Shown here piece after piece: positions 1-8,021 of a DNA stretch of 64,000 bases (positions are counted from its first letter, which is position 1; each line of letters starts with the position of its first letter). The notes under the pieces are model-generated. The model was not told where the DNA came from. It did not search any database and saw nothing but the letters and a program-made list of their open reading frames with translations. The translations under genes and the position numbers were made by a program. The stretch lies in assembly GCA_963787425.1 (NCBI GenBank), contig CAWBCV010000010.1, forward strand, positions 1 to 64,000, in the 5' to 3' direction. Origin of the DNA: AP-15 sp963787425. Its GTDB lineage: Bacteria > Pseudomonadota > Alphaproteobacteria > ATCC43930 > CGMCC-115725.

Positions 1-8
1 ATGCCTCG

Positions 9-750
9 GTGCAAGGCGCATCGACAGTGCACAAGGCGACAAAGCCGAACCAGAACGAGAGCTTTTTGTTAGCCACGACCGCGGCCCTGAGCATTCCGAC
101 GCCTCGCCGGCAAGCCGTTGCGCGGCCGCAACCAGTGGCCGTCGGCACCGCTCGGCATCCGCACCGATATGATGGCGTATTTCGAGGCGCTCGGGGCCAT
201 GTGCGACCGCATGCTGCCGCCCTTCGCCGTGGCCCTCGGACTCCCCGGCGACTTCTTTGCGCCGTTCTTTGCCGACGAAGCGCATGCCGTCGTCCGCTTT
301 CTGCACTACCCCCCGCAGGAGACCGCCGAAGACAACACCTTTGGCCAGGCACCGCATACCGACAACAGCTTTATGACCGCGCTGGCGCGCACCGATGTCC
401 CCGGGCTTGCCGTAAGGCTGCCCTCCGGCGAATGGTTCGCCCCGCCGGTCATCCCCGGAACCTTTCTGATCAATCTCGGCAATATCATGCGACGCTGGTC
501 GAATGATCGCTTTCTGTCGACCCCACACGGCGTCCTCAACGAACTGGGGACAGACCGCTATTCGATCGCCTATTTTTACAGCCCCAACCCCGATGCGGTG
601 ATCAAGTGCGTCCCCACCGGCGTCACAGCCGATAATCCGCCGCGCTACCCGCCCGCCGTCTATCGTGATTTGGTGCTCGAATTTTATCGCGCCAATTATT
701 TTCATCAAAAGGGACATCGCTTCGCCGTTGCCGCACGGGCGGCCGCCTAG
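9..750 (+). pseudogene. 2OG-Fe(II) oxygenase, isopenicillin N synthase family (partial, frameshifted)
   Basis: The readable part (118-750, 210 residues) is the C-terminal two thirds of an isopenicillin-N-synthase-like non-haem iron oxygenase. It shows the iron-binding HTD (His80, Asp82 counted from 118), a distal His in STPHG (His137) and the RxS 2-oxoglutarate-binding motif in RYSIA (Arg147, Ser149). The family motif NQWP sits at its very start, so position 118 is not a true start. The preceding family motif NESFLL is readable in another frame near 45-71 and the link between them in a third, so at least two indels lie within 45-115. The N-terminal half lies beyond the left window edge. The gene stops 19 bases before the next one, with which it probably formed an operon. 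Substrate unknown. Family assignment is firm. Confidence 0.8.
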
Positions 751-769
751 TCGAAGGAAAGGAACGGCC

Positions 770-1320
770 GTGTTCGACCTCGATCGCTTTATCGCCGAGT
801 GCCGGGCTGCAGTGAGCCGGGAACCATCTCGCAAATCCGTCCGTGAAATGGTTGCGCGTGCGGTCTCCGAGCCCGCCGCCGTCATAGCGGGGCTGGGCGC
901 CCCGGCGCGCGCCGAGGTGCAAAAGCTCTGGAGTTCTTCGGAGTTGACCATCCTAAACGTGATCTGGGGCCCAGGCATGACGATCATGCCGCACAATCAC
1001 TGATGTGGGCGGTGATCGGCATCTACACAGGCCGCGAGGACAATATCTTCTGGCGCCGCCTGCCGGAACAGAAGGGCAGCCGCATCGAAGCCGCCGGAGC
1101 GAAGTCGCTGGGGCAACGGGACGTCGAGCGGCTCGGGCGCGACATCATCCATATGGTAACAAACCCGTTGCCACGATTGACGGGCGCCATCCATGTCTAT
1201 GGCGGGGATTTCTTTGCCGCTTCCCGCAGCGAATGGGACCCGGAAACGCTGCTTGAACAACCATTCGACATGGAGAAAAACTTGCGGTTGTTCGAACAGG
1301 CGAACGCCCGTCACGTTTAG
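770..1320 (+). pseudogene. Cysteine dioxygenase-like protein, frameshifted
   Basis: This is a cupin-fold thiol dioxygenase homologue (cysteine dioxygenase / 3-mercaptopropionate dioxygenase group, about 180 residues). These enzymes use a three-His iron site to oxidise a thiol to the sulfinate. A GTG start at 770 is preceded by AAGGAAAGGA at a normal distance. The first part ends with the iron-ligand motif PHNH and a TGA at 1001-1003. The protein continues in the next frame from 1003 (MWAVIGIYTGREDN), so one base appears to be missing near 1000. The distal part carries the expected ITGAIHVYGGDF-type block with the third His. The lesion falls directly after the metal site. The 19-base gap to the upstream oxygenase suggests co-transcription. 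Confidence 0.75.
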
Positions 1321-1363
1321 ATTTGAACAGACTCCCGACGCCGCGCCCGTGAATCCGGCACGC

Positions 1364-1603
1364 TCACCGCACGCGGTGTAACCCATAATCGGCGAGACAG
1401 CCCTCGATCGGGGCGCTCTCATTCGCGCCCTTTGCCCGATCTTCGCAGGCGGCGACGACTGCCGCAAACTCGGTTTTGGAAGGCGGCTTTCCGTCCGCGG
1501 TTCGCCACTCGCGTAGCTCGGAAGAAGCGTTCGCAGGTGTCACGGCATCCCCCGTGTCACAAGCGACAATGCCAAAGAGAACAGCAAACGCCACCCCCCG
1601 CAT
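1364..1603 (-). CDS. Small hypothetical lipoprotein
   Basis: A 79-residue ORF starting at the ATG at 1603. The N-terminus MRGVAFAVLFGIVAC has a hydrophobic signal ending in a lipobox-like IVAC, so the mature protein probably begins at a lipidated Cys. The rest has the EFAAVVAACEDR...GCLADYGL pattern that I associate with small uncharacterised alphaproteobacterial envelope proteins. It runs opposite to the oxygenase/dioxygenase pair and does not overlap it. Function unknown. It could be spurious, but the signal peptide and two conserved-looking Cys argue for a real gene. Confidence 0.5.
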   Translation of the reverse strand: MRGVAFAVLFGIVACDTGDAVTPANASSELREWRTADGKPPSKTEFAAVVAACEDRAKGANESAPIEGCLADYGLHRVR

Positions 1604-1706
1604 CTCCAACACCCCTAAATAAATCCACAAACTTTCCCCACCCGGACTGTACTCGGTAAGCCCGGGATCCGCCACCCTTTTCGGGGTTTACGAGAGCCGA
1701 TCGGGC

Positions 1707-2768
1707 TCACTCGATTTCGCTGAACCTAAGGTGGTCGGCCAGTCCATAGCCTTCCGCCAAGGTGCGCAGCTTGTACCAGGTGGCATCCTCGATCTCGATA
1801 CCGTTGGCGCGGCGGTCCTCCTCGCGCATGTGCTCGATTTCGCCCGGATAGTAAACGCCGCTGCTGCCTTCGGCCGGCTTTGTCGCCTTCAAATACCGCA
1901 CAAACTCGCCGATGTCCTTTTTGAACTGGGCGAGCGGCCGGAAGGCATCAACCTTGAAAGCGGCCATGAAGCAGCCGTCATTGTGGCGTCCGGTCGGCTC
2001 GACCCCAAAACCGAGGCCGGTCAGCAGGCCGCAGAGAATCTCGACCATCACCGACAGGCCATAGCCCTTGTAGCCTTCGCTACCGCCGACCGGGAGGAGG
2101 GCGCCGCCCTGACGCAATTGGCTCGGATCGGTGGTTGGCCTGCCGTCACGGTCGATGATCCAGCCCGGCGGGACCGGCGTACCGCGGGCGACCGACAGCG
2201 CGATCTTGCCGGCAGCCGCGGCGGAGGTGGCCATGTCGAGATAGAGCGGCCCTTCGAGGTCGGACGGCATTGCGATCGAGATCGGGTTGGTGCCGAGCCG
2301 CGCCTCACGGCCGCCAAACGGCGCCACGGCCTTCGGTGAGCGCCCGGAATTGGCAGTGGCGATGCCGATCATTCCTTCTCGCGCCGCCATCAAGGTATAG
2401 GAGGCGACCCGGCCGATATGCCCCTGACGGAACACCGTAGCGGCCGCGACATTGGCAGATTTGGCCTTCTCGATCGTCAGCCGCATCGCGCGCTCGTTGA
2501 CGACATAGCCGAAGCCCCAATGACCGTCGACGACCGTGGTGGTCGGAGATTCCTGGACGATCTTCCAGGGCGCGCCGGGGACGATGTGCCCGACCTTGAT
2601 GCGCTCGATGTAAGTCGGGATCTGGATCACCCCGTGCGAATCGTGGCCGGCGAGATTGGCGGCAACGACGTGCCGCATGACGATGTCCGCTTCTTTGGGC
2701 GGCGTCCCGGCCGCGATGAATAGAGCTCGGCCGATCTCGCTCAGGCGCTCCGCCGGAATTTTCGGCAT
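1707..2768 (-). CDS. Ldh family NAD(P)-dependent oxidoreductase (malate/lactate dehydrogenase type)
   Basis: An intact 353-residue member of the YlbC/MdhA/AllD-type Ldh_2 family, which oxidises 2-hydroxyacids or related compounds with NAD(P) and is unrelated to classic Rossmann LDH. Visible family landmarks are GHDSHG (catalytic His near residue 45), GHIGRVASY, LGTNPIS and GYKGYGL (Lys/Tyr cofactor region), with YYPGEIE near the C-terminus. Length is normal. It is the last gene of a reverse-strand run: amidohydrolase (3337-4368), VOC protein (2800-3326), then this gene 31 bases on, which suggests an operon for a small organic acid. The exact substrate cannot be told. Confidence 0.88.
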   Translation of the reverse strand: MPKIPAERLSEIGRALFIAAGTPPKEADIVMRHVVAANLAGHDSHGVIQIPTYIERIKVGHIVPGAPWKIVQESPTTTVVDGHWGFGYVVNERAMRLTIEKAKSANVAAATVFRQGHIGRVASYTLMAAREGMIGIATANSGRSPKAVAPFGGREARLGTNPISIAMPSDLEGPLYLDMATSAAAAGKIALSVARGTPVPPGWIIDRDGRPTTDPSQLRQGGALLPVGGSEGYKGYGLSVMVEILCGLLTGLGFGVEPTGRHNDGCFMAAFKVDAFRPLAQFKKDIGEFVRYLKATKPAEGSSGVYYPGEIEHMREEDRRANGIEIEDATWYKLRTLAEGYGLADHLRFSEIE

Positions 2769-2799
2769 GCTGTTCCTCCCTTTTTCGCCGTGACGCGGC

Positions 2800-3326
2800 T
2801 CAGCTGGCTAATTGCGGTGCGATATGGGTGGCGCGCATAAGCCGCAGCGATTCGGGATCGTTCATCACCGAAAGCTGCGCATTCTGCATGAAGTCTTCGT
2901 ATTCACGCGCCATTGCCGGCGAGACGACCTCAATCATCAGGCGGTTTTCGAGCCAGAATTCGATCACGTGAAAAAATGGCTTCTGACCCTGCATGCCGCG
3001 ACCGAAGGTCTTTGCGCGCCAGCCTTCGCGCGCGCCGATGCGCTCGACCTCATCCGCCTCGAGCGGCACCGAGAGAAACACGTGGAACGGCCAGTTGCGC
3101 GGCGGCGCTGTGTTCTCCCCGAACACCACCTGCTCGTCATTGGTCGGGATGTCGAGCGTTGCGCGTTCGGGGTAAACCTCGATCATCGAGCCGTGCGCGT
3201 CGCCGCTCGCGGCCATGAATGCACCTTCGAGCGGCCCGAACGGGTGGCACTGGCGCCCATCAGCTTGGCCAATACCTCGGCAACATGACGCGGGTCGCGC
3301 GCCGGGATCGATACATGGTGGATCAT
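2800..3326 (-). pseudogene. VOC (glyoxalase-fold) family protein, frameshifted
   Basis: The start MIHHVSIPARD at 3326 is typical of a vicinal-oxygen-chelate fold protein. The frame is lost near 3255 and resumes as CHPFGPLEGAFMAASGD through to the stop at 2800. Joined, this gives a product of about 175 residues of the kind annotated as VOC family/glyoxalase-like. Metal ligands would be the early His and the Glu in SMIEVYP. It lies 10 bases after the amidohydrolase stop, as in an operon. The single indel could be a sequencing error, because both halves are otherwise well preserved. Confidence 0.7.
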
Positions 3327-3336
3327 TGCGGCTCTC

Positions 3337-4368
3337 CTATACCGGCTGGAAGTTGATGCCGTAAAAGCGCTGCGGGTTGTCGAAGAAAATCTTGCGCTTG
3401 AGGCCGTCCGCGATGTCGGTGCGATCCGCCAGGGTCGAGACGGCGTCGGGGAATTGGCCATCCCAATGCGGATAGTCCGAGGCGAACAGAATATTGTCGG
3501 CCGGGAAGAACTCCGGCACGTAGCGCAACGTCTTTTCCTCCGGCTCGCAGGATACGAATACCCGGCCGCAAGTCATGTATTCCGACGGCTTTGCCTTCAA
3601 CAGCGGCGCATCAAAGGGGCGGAATTCGTATTCCTCGTCCATATGCTCCATCCAGAACGGGACCCAGCCGATCCCGGCCTCGAGGAAAGCGACGCGCAGA
3701 TCCTGAAACTCCTCCAACAGCCCGCTGTAGATGACCGCGGTGCACGCGATCAGCTGCTCCGGTGCGTGCGACAATGTATGGATCTGCAGGAAATTTTCGA
3801 AATGGCCCAGTGGGTCGAGCGTATCGCTGCCCGAGGCGTGAAACGCGACGGCCACGCCCTGGCGCGCGCATTCCTCATAAAACGGCCAGAAGTCGCGGTG
3901 AGCGACGTTGCGGCTGCGGTCATACGTATTCACCATGACGCCGACATTGCCGAGCTTTGAGACGGCCCGCTCCATCTCCTCAATGGCGGCCCTTGTGTCG
4001 ACATGCAACGGGACGAGGGCGACGGCTTTCAGCCGTCTGCGGTCGATCGCGCACCAATCGTAGAGCCAGTCGTTGTAGGCCTGGCACAAGGCGATCGCAT
4101 AATCGCGCTCGCGCACTCGCGTCAGCATCAATCCGCCAGTCGGGTAGATGATCTGCAGATCGATCCCCTCCTGCGCGTTGTCGGCGAGGTTCTGTGCCGG
4201 CGACGGCGGCCGCTTTCCGGCAAGCGCGCCGTTTTGCGTGCGGTCGAAATTGTCGGCCGGGTAGATCGTCGCCCGGTTCCGGTACTTTTCCGGCAGCCTC
4301 TCGCGGTACACCGGCTCGTAATCGACGGCGTGCCCGTCGGCGTCGATGATGACCATGCCGTTCTTCAT
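3337..4368 (-). CDS. Amidohydrolase family protein (amidohydrolase_2, ACMSD-like)
   Basis: An intact 343-residue metal-dependent hydrolase/decarboxylase of the amidohydrolase_2 group (related to ACMSD and gamma-resorcylate decarboxylase). The first metal motif has the variant form DADGH near residue 11 instead of HxH. Further landmarks are FHASG (metal His), LEAG and the C-terminal FASDYPHWD with the catalytic Asp. A strong AGGAGG ribosome site precedes the ATG. It heads the reverse-strand run with the VOC protein and the Ldh-family enzyme. Members of this group often act on aromatic or cyclic carboxylates; the substrate here is unknown. Confidence 0.88.
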   Translation of the reverse strand: MKNGMVIIDADGHAVDYEPVYRERLPEKYRNRATIYPADNFDRTQNGALAGKRPPSPAQNLADNAQEGIDLQIIYPTGGLMLTRVRERDYAIALCQAYNDWLYDWCAIDRRRLKAVALVPLHVDTRAAIEEMERAVSKLGNVGVMVNTYDRSRNVAHRDFWPFYEECARQGVAVAFHASGSDTLDPLGHFENFLQIHTLSHAPEQLIACTAVIYSGLLEEFQDLRVAFLEAGIGWVPFWMEHMDEEYEFRPFDAPLLKAKPSEYMTCGRVFVSCEPEEKTLRYVPEFFPADNILFASDYPHWDGQFPDAVSTLADRTDIADGLKRKIFFDNPQRFYGINFQPV

Positions 4369-4551
4369 GCGGGACCTCCTCGTCGGGCCAAGGGTGCCTT
4401 ATACCATGCGGCGACGGCTAGCGGCACCGGATTGGATGACGGCGCCGCGCAATGACGGCGGCCTCGCTGTGGCCATGACCGGTTTTCGCTGTATGTGGGG
4501 TCGGGACCCGTCCTGTTCTCCGGATTCGCCCAGAGTTCGGGCTCGGCTGGC

Positions 4552-4850
4552 TGATGCGCATGTTCGGCAGCATCGGCATCGCCATCCTCGAACCGAGCTC
4601 AGCCAGAATACCCAGATCGTTCATTTCCCGATTGATCGAGCACCCGCGCCCGGACAACCCGCTGGCCCAGGCGCCGTATTTGTCCGCGCCGTTCAGCCTG
4701 ACCGACCCGTCGGGCATCGCCGCCCTCAATCACGAAGTCACCCGCCAGGCCGCAATGATCGCCTACAACGACGATTTCGCATTGATGCTGATCGTCATCC
4801 TCGCTCTCTGCCCTTATTGCTGCTGGTCGCGGCGGACGATTAGTTCCTGC
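4552..4850 (+). pseudogene. DHA2-type (EmrB-like) MFS efflux pump, C-terminal remnant
   Basis: Only the last ~100 residues of an EmrB-type drug efflux transporter remain. The landmarks MFGSIGIAIL, HPRPDNPLAQAPYL, LTDPSGIAALN and EVTRQAAMIAYNDDF are characteristic of the C-terminal tail of this family. The frame changes near 4610 (SQNTQI readable in another frame) and again near 4810 (LPLLLLVAADD). Nothing recognisable lies upstream between 4369 and 4551, so the 5' 80% has been deleted. Confidence 0.65.
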
Positions 4851-5159
4851 GCTTTTCGCTGACCGTTCGGGTTTCACGGAGAGACCTGTGAACCCGTGTG
4901 TGATGTACGAGGATCAGACGCGACGCAGCGATCGCACCGTGCTCTGCTACCTGCCCCGAAGGGGTCATTCGAGGCCGATGTCGCGGGCGGTTGCAGCGCC
5001 AAACGCGGACATTCGGCGGTCTCGATGACATTTTCCAGTTGAAAGAGTTCGGCGTTTGCGCGGCAGGCGCAGCGCATGTTCGCATGACCGGAAAATCATG
5101 GTCTGGAAAACGCAGGCTCTATGTGCCAGGGTGAGGCCGAAATAATCGGAGGTGTTGCC

Positions 5160-6440
5160 ATGAGCCAGCTCGAGGTCGCCGACAACAACGTTACGGTGGA
5201 CACGCAGAGAGCATCGTCGGCCTATGTGCCGCCGCTTCAGCGCACGGAAGGGCAGCCGCCGCCGATCGCGGCGCATGGCGGCCTATCCTACATGTCGTTC
5301 GACCGGGACGGCGATGCAGGAACCGCCGCGGCGATCCAGGACGCGCTCGCCGAGATCGCCGAGGGCGAGGGCCAGCGCGTTACCGACATGATCGCCAAGG
5401 CACCAGCGGGCCCGATCAAGACCCGATGGGGCCTCGGGTTCCGCGACTACGACGAGTGTCTGAAGTACATCCGCGAGTCGAACAGCATCAAAGCCCCGCC
5501 GGGCGGGGTGGCGCTGCCGCTGCCCTATACGGTCTACGAGCGGCCGACCTACTCCGTCGTCCCGTCCAACGCTGTCTGGCGGGACCCGGCGCGCGCCGAC
5601 ATCGCGGCGATCCTGCGCAAGAATGAGGGGGGCAACCGGCGGCGGGACCTCTATTTCCCGCAAGTGCTGCGCGACGCGCGGCGCATCGGCGAGTACTATC
5701 CGGGCCTCTCGCCCGACAGCCCCGAATGCATGGACCGGCTCGGCGTGTCGCTGGCGCACCTCGAGTCCAAGTGCACGAACATCTACGATGCGGCGGAGGT
5801 GGAGCGCGTCTACTACCCGGAGATCGAGAAGCTGCTTCTCGAGTTCTTCCCGGATGCGACCGACGCGCTGGTCTACAACCACGACGTCTTCGACAAAGAC
5901 TACACGGGCGACCGGACTGAAGACCAGGACAGCAACAACCCGGGTGTGAACGCCAATTACGCCAACCTGGTGCATAACGACCTGAACGACAACAGCGGCC
6001 GGGTGCGCTGCCGCGAGCTGCTCACCCGGAACCTGCGGAACTTCGGGCGCACGCAGCACTACACCGAGGAAGAGGCCGACGCGAAGATGTCGCGCCGGTT
6101 CGTGTCGATCAACCTCGCCAAGCCGATAGAGACAGTCGAGCAGTTTCCCTTTGTGCTCTGTGCTTGGCCCTCCTTCGCCGACCAGCCCTACATCAACAAC
6201 TACCGGATCTACGACGACCGCGTCGGCGAGACCACCCGCTTCACCAACCGTCCCGACCACGAGTGGTACTGGTTCCCTCAGCAGAAGCCGACCGAGGTCT
6301 CAATGCTCAAATGCTATGACTCGGTGACCGACGGCTCCGTCTCGCGCTGGTCTTTCCATACTGCCTGTACCGACCCGACCGCGCCCGCCAATGCGCGATG
6401 CCGCAAGAACGTCGTGGTCCGGTCCTTTGTCTTCTTCTAG
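5160..6440 (+). CDS. CmcJ/NvfI family oxidoreductase
   Basis: A 426-residue protein of the CmcJ/NvfI/AsaB family of putative non-haem oxidoreductases, named after the cephamycin protein CmcJ and the fungal endoperoxide synthase NvfI. The ATG at 5160 is chosen over 5121 because CGGAGGTG sits just upstream. The family core is clear: LVYNHDVF near residue 238, VHNDLNDNSG near 271 (HxD pair, likely metal ligands), a conserved NLAKPI...FPFVLCAWPSF stretch, and NHEWYWFP / LKCYDS near the C-terminus. The N-terminal ~180 residues are specific to this subgroup. Its last 715 bases recur almost identically at 13175-13889. It stands 60 bases before the signalling cluster. Reaction and substrate unknown. 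Confidence 0.75.
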   Translation: MSQLEVADNNVTVDTQRASSAYVPPLQRTEGQPPPIAAHGGLSYMSFDRDGDAGTAAAIQDALAEIAEGEGQRVTDMIAKAPAGPIKTRWGLGFRDYDECLKYIRESNSIKAPPGGVALPLPYTVYERPTYSVVPSNAVWRDPARADIAAILRKNEGGNRRRDLYFPQVLRDARRIGEYYPGLSPDSPECMDRLGVSLAHLESKCTNIYDAAEVERVYYPEIEKLLLEFFPDATDALVYNHDVFDKDYTGDRTEDQDSNNPGVNANYANLVHNDLNDNSGRVRCRELLTRNLRNFGRTQHYTEEEADAKMSRRFVSINLAKPIETVEQFPFVLCAWPSFADQPYINNYRIYDDRVGETTRFTNRPDHEWYWFPQQKPTEVSMLKCYDSVTDGSVSRWSFHTACTDPTAPANARCRKNVVVRSFVFF

Positions 6441-6446
6441 GAAGAG
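5724..6446 (+). repeat. Copy 1 of ~720-bp direct repeat (3' part of CmcJ-like gene)
   Basis: From CCGAATGCATGG near 5724 to the stop and about six bases beyond, the sequence matches 13173-13895 almost base for base, in the same orientation, about 7.45 kb away. Differences are scattered single substitutions, mostly synonymous. The two copies flank the whole signalling cluster. Confidence 0.9.
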
Positions 6447-6500
6447 ATATCGGCTGCGGCAACACGCAGGCCGGCGGGGTACATCCGAGGTTTAGGGAGG

Positions 6501-7544
6501 ATGGCGGATCCGGTCGTTTTGATTGTCGACGACAACGAGGACAACCGGTTCACGTTGTCGATGCGCCTCGAAGCCTGTGGATATTCCAATATCGTCACCG
6601 CCGAGAACGGCCGCGAGGCGCTTGAGAAGATGCGGGAGCGCCCGGTCGATCTGGTGCTCCTCGACATCATGATGCCGGAGCTCGACGGCTACGGCGTGCT
6701 AGAAGAGCTCCGCACCGACACCGCGTTGCGCGATATCCCGGTGGTGATGATCTCGGCCCTCGAAGACGTCAACAGCGTGGTGCGCTGCATCGAGCTCGGC
6801 GCCACCGATTATCTGACCAAGCCCTTCAATCCAGTGCTGCTGAAGGCGCGGGTCGACAACTGCATCGAGAAAGCGCGCTACAAAGCACAAGAGGCGACGC
6901 ATCTCGCGCGCATCGAAAGCGAGAAGCGGCGCGCCGACGAACTCTTGACCACGGTGCTGCCGCGCTCGATCGCCCGCGCCCTGAAGCGCAACGGCAGGCT
7001 CGCACCACAACGCTACGAGGACGTAGCGGTGCTGTTCTGCGACGTCGTCGGGTTTACCGCCTATTCCGAAAGGCATCCGCCCGAAACCGTCTTCGCCGAG
7101 CTCGAAGCTCTGGTCGACCGGTTCGAAGAAATCGCGCAAGGGCACGGTCTCGAAAAGATCAAGACCGTGGGCGACGCCTTTATGGCGACCGCAAACCTGT
7201 TGTCACCACTCGACGAGCCGATGCATGCGGCGGTGGCCGGCGCGCTGGACATGGTGGCGGCAACGCAGACGGTTCGCGCCGATTGGGCGGTGCGGATCGG
7301 CATCGATTTCGGGCCGGTCTCGGCCGGCATCATGGGCAAGCGGCAATTCCAGTTCGACGTCTGGGGCGATACGGTCAATGCAGCGGCACGGATCGAGGAA
7401 TATGGCCGGCCGGGCAGCGTCAACGTCAGCGGCCGCGCCTGGCTGCAATTGCGCAATCGGGCACAGGGCCGCTCGCTGGGATTTGTCGACCTCAAGGGTA
7501 AGGAAAAGATCGAGGTGATCGAATGCGTCGGGCTGCGAGAATGA
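6501..7544 (+). CDS. Response regulator with class III adenylate cyclase output domain
   Basis: A 347-residue two-domain protein with a phosphoreceiver (residues 1-120; acidic VDDNED, phospho-acceptor Asp55 in LLDIMMPE, switch Ser in ISALED, Lys in LTKPF), a helical linker with LTTVLP (150-165), and a class III nucleotide cyclase (170-345). All cyclase residues are visible: metal Asp181 (FCDVVGFT) and Asp225 (VGDAFM), Lys221 and Asp286 for adenine recognition (so ATP rather than GTP), and Asn293 and Arg297 (TVNAAARI). It should therefore make cAMP under phosphorylation control. A good GGGAGG site precedes the ATG. It is the first gene of a cluster with a binding protein, hybrid kinase and second regulator. 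Confidence 0.9.
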   Translation: MADPVVLIVDDNEDNRFTLSMRLEACGYSNIVTAENGREALEKMRERPVDLVLLDIMMPELDGYGVLEELRTDTALRDIPVVMISALEDVNSVVRCIELGATDYLTKPFNPVLLKARVDNCIEKARYKAQEATHLARIESEKRRADELLTTVLPRSIARALKRNGRLAPQRYEDVAVLFCDVVGFTAYSERHPPETVFAELEALVDRFEEIAQGHGLEKIKTVGDAFMATANLLSPLDEPMHAAVAGALDMVAATQTVRADWAVRIGIDFGPVSAGIMGKRQFQFDVWGDTVNAAARIEEYGRPGSVNVSGRAWLQLRNRAQGRSLGFVDLKGKEKIEVIECVGLRE

Positions 7545-7550
7545 CTCGTA

Positions 7551-7585
7551 GTCCCCGCGCAAGCGCCGCTTTCGCGGGAACGACG
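7551..7585. repeat. GC-rich palindromic (REP-like) hairpin
   Basis: Just after the cyclase stop, GTCCCCGCG and CGCGGGAAC form an imperfect inverted repeat around an internal GCAAGCGCCGCTTT-type loop. The arms resemble the hairpin inserted in the integrase gene at 18135-18157, so both may belong to one dispersed palindromic family. Its place at an operon-internal gene end would suit an mRNA-stabilising or attenuating element. Confidence 0.55.
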
Positions 7586-7588
7586 AAT

Positions 7589-7936
7589 AAGGGCGCAACG
7601 GCCGAATACGACGAATTGGATTACGCCCGGTTTCGCTGGGGCGACGACAAGCGGTTGGTCGTCAGCCAATCCGTCGAGACGGTGCGCGAGTACTGTGGGC
7701 CCGAGGGCCCGGTTGAGTTCGAGGCCCGTTTCGACGAATTTCGATTGGACGTGCGCCTCGCCTATCGCGGCACGCCGCTGGAATTGCCCGAGCGTCGACC
7801 CTCGGACCAGGAGATCGTGTCGACTGAGGCGGGTCACCTCCGGCTTGCCGGATACATGTTGCGCCGCAACGCGGATCGGGTCCATGCGTCACGGCAGGAC
7901 GGGCTCGCCGTGCTCAGCTTTCACGTCGATCATTGA
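7589..7936 (+). pseudogene. C-terminal remnant, possibly of an NCS2 xanthine/uracil permease
   Basis: An open stretch of about 115 residues without a convincing start. The core FEARFDEFRLDVRLAYRGTP, PERRPSDQEIV and RLAGYMLRRNADRV resembles the soluble C-terminal extension that I recall from alphaproteobacterial NCS2 nucleobase permeases. No membrane segments are present, so at most the tail survives. It lies between the cyclase and the binding-protein gene, on the same strand. Family recognition is from memory and tentative; a small stand-alone protein of unknown role is the alternative. Confidence 0.4.
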
Positions 7937-8021
7937 GAGCCGACCCGAAGCAACGCTGACGGGGTTGCCCGGGCGCAGTCACGTTGTGCAATCACGTTGT
8001 GCAATCGGGGAGATAGGGTCG

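Noticed and set aside
5283..6260. 325-codon minus-strand frame, repeated opposite the second CmcJ-like copy
   Set aside because: Valine- and arginine-rich shadow of a conserved plus-strand gene. It is repeated only because the gene is duplicated.
7695..8021. Upstream extension of the binding-protein frame to 7695
   Set aside because: The sequence before 8022 lacks protein character and overlaps another frame; 8022 has a ribosome site and begins a signal peptide.
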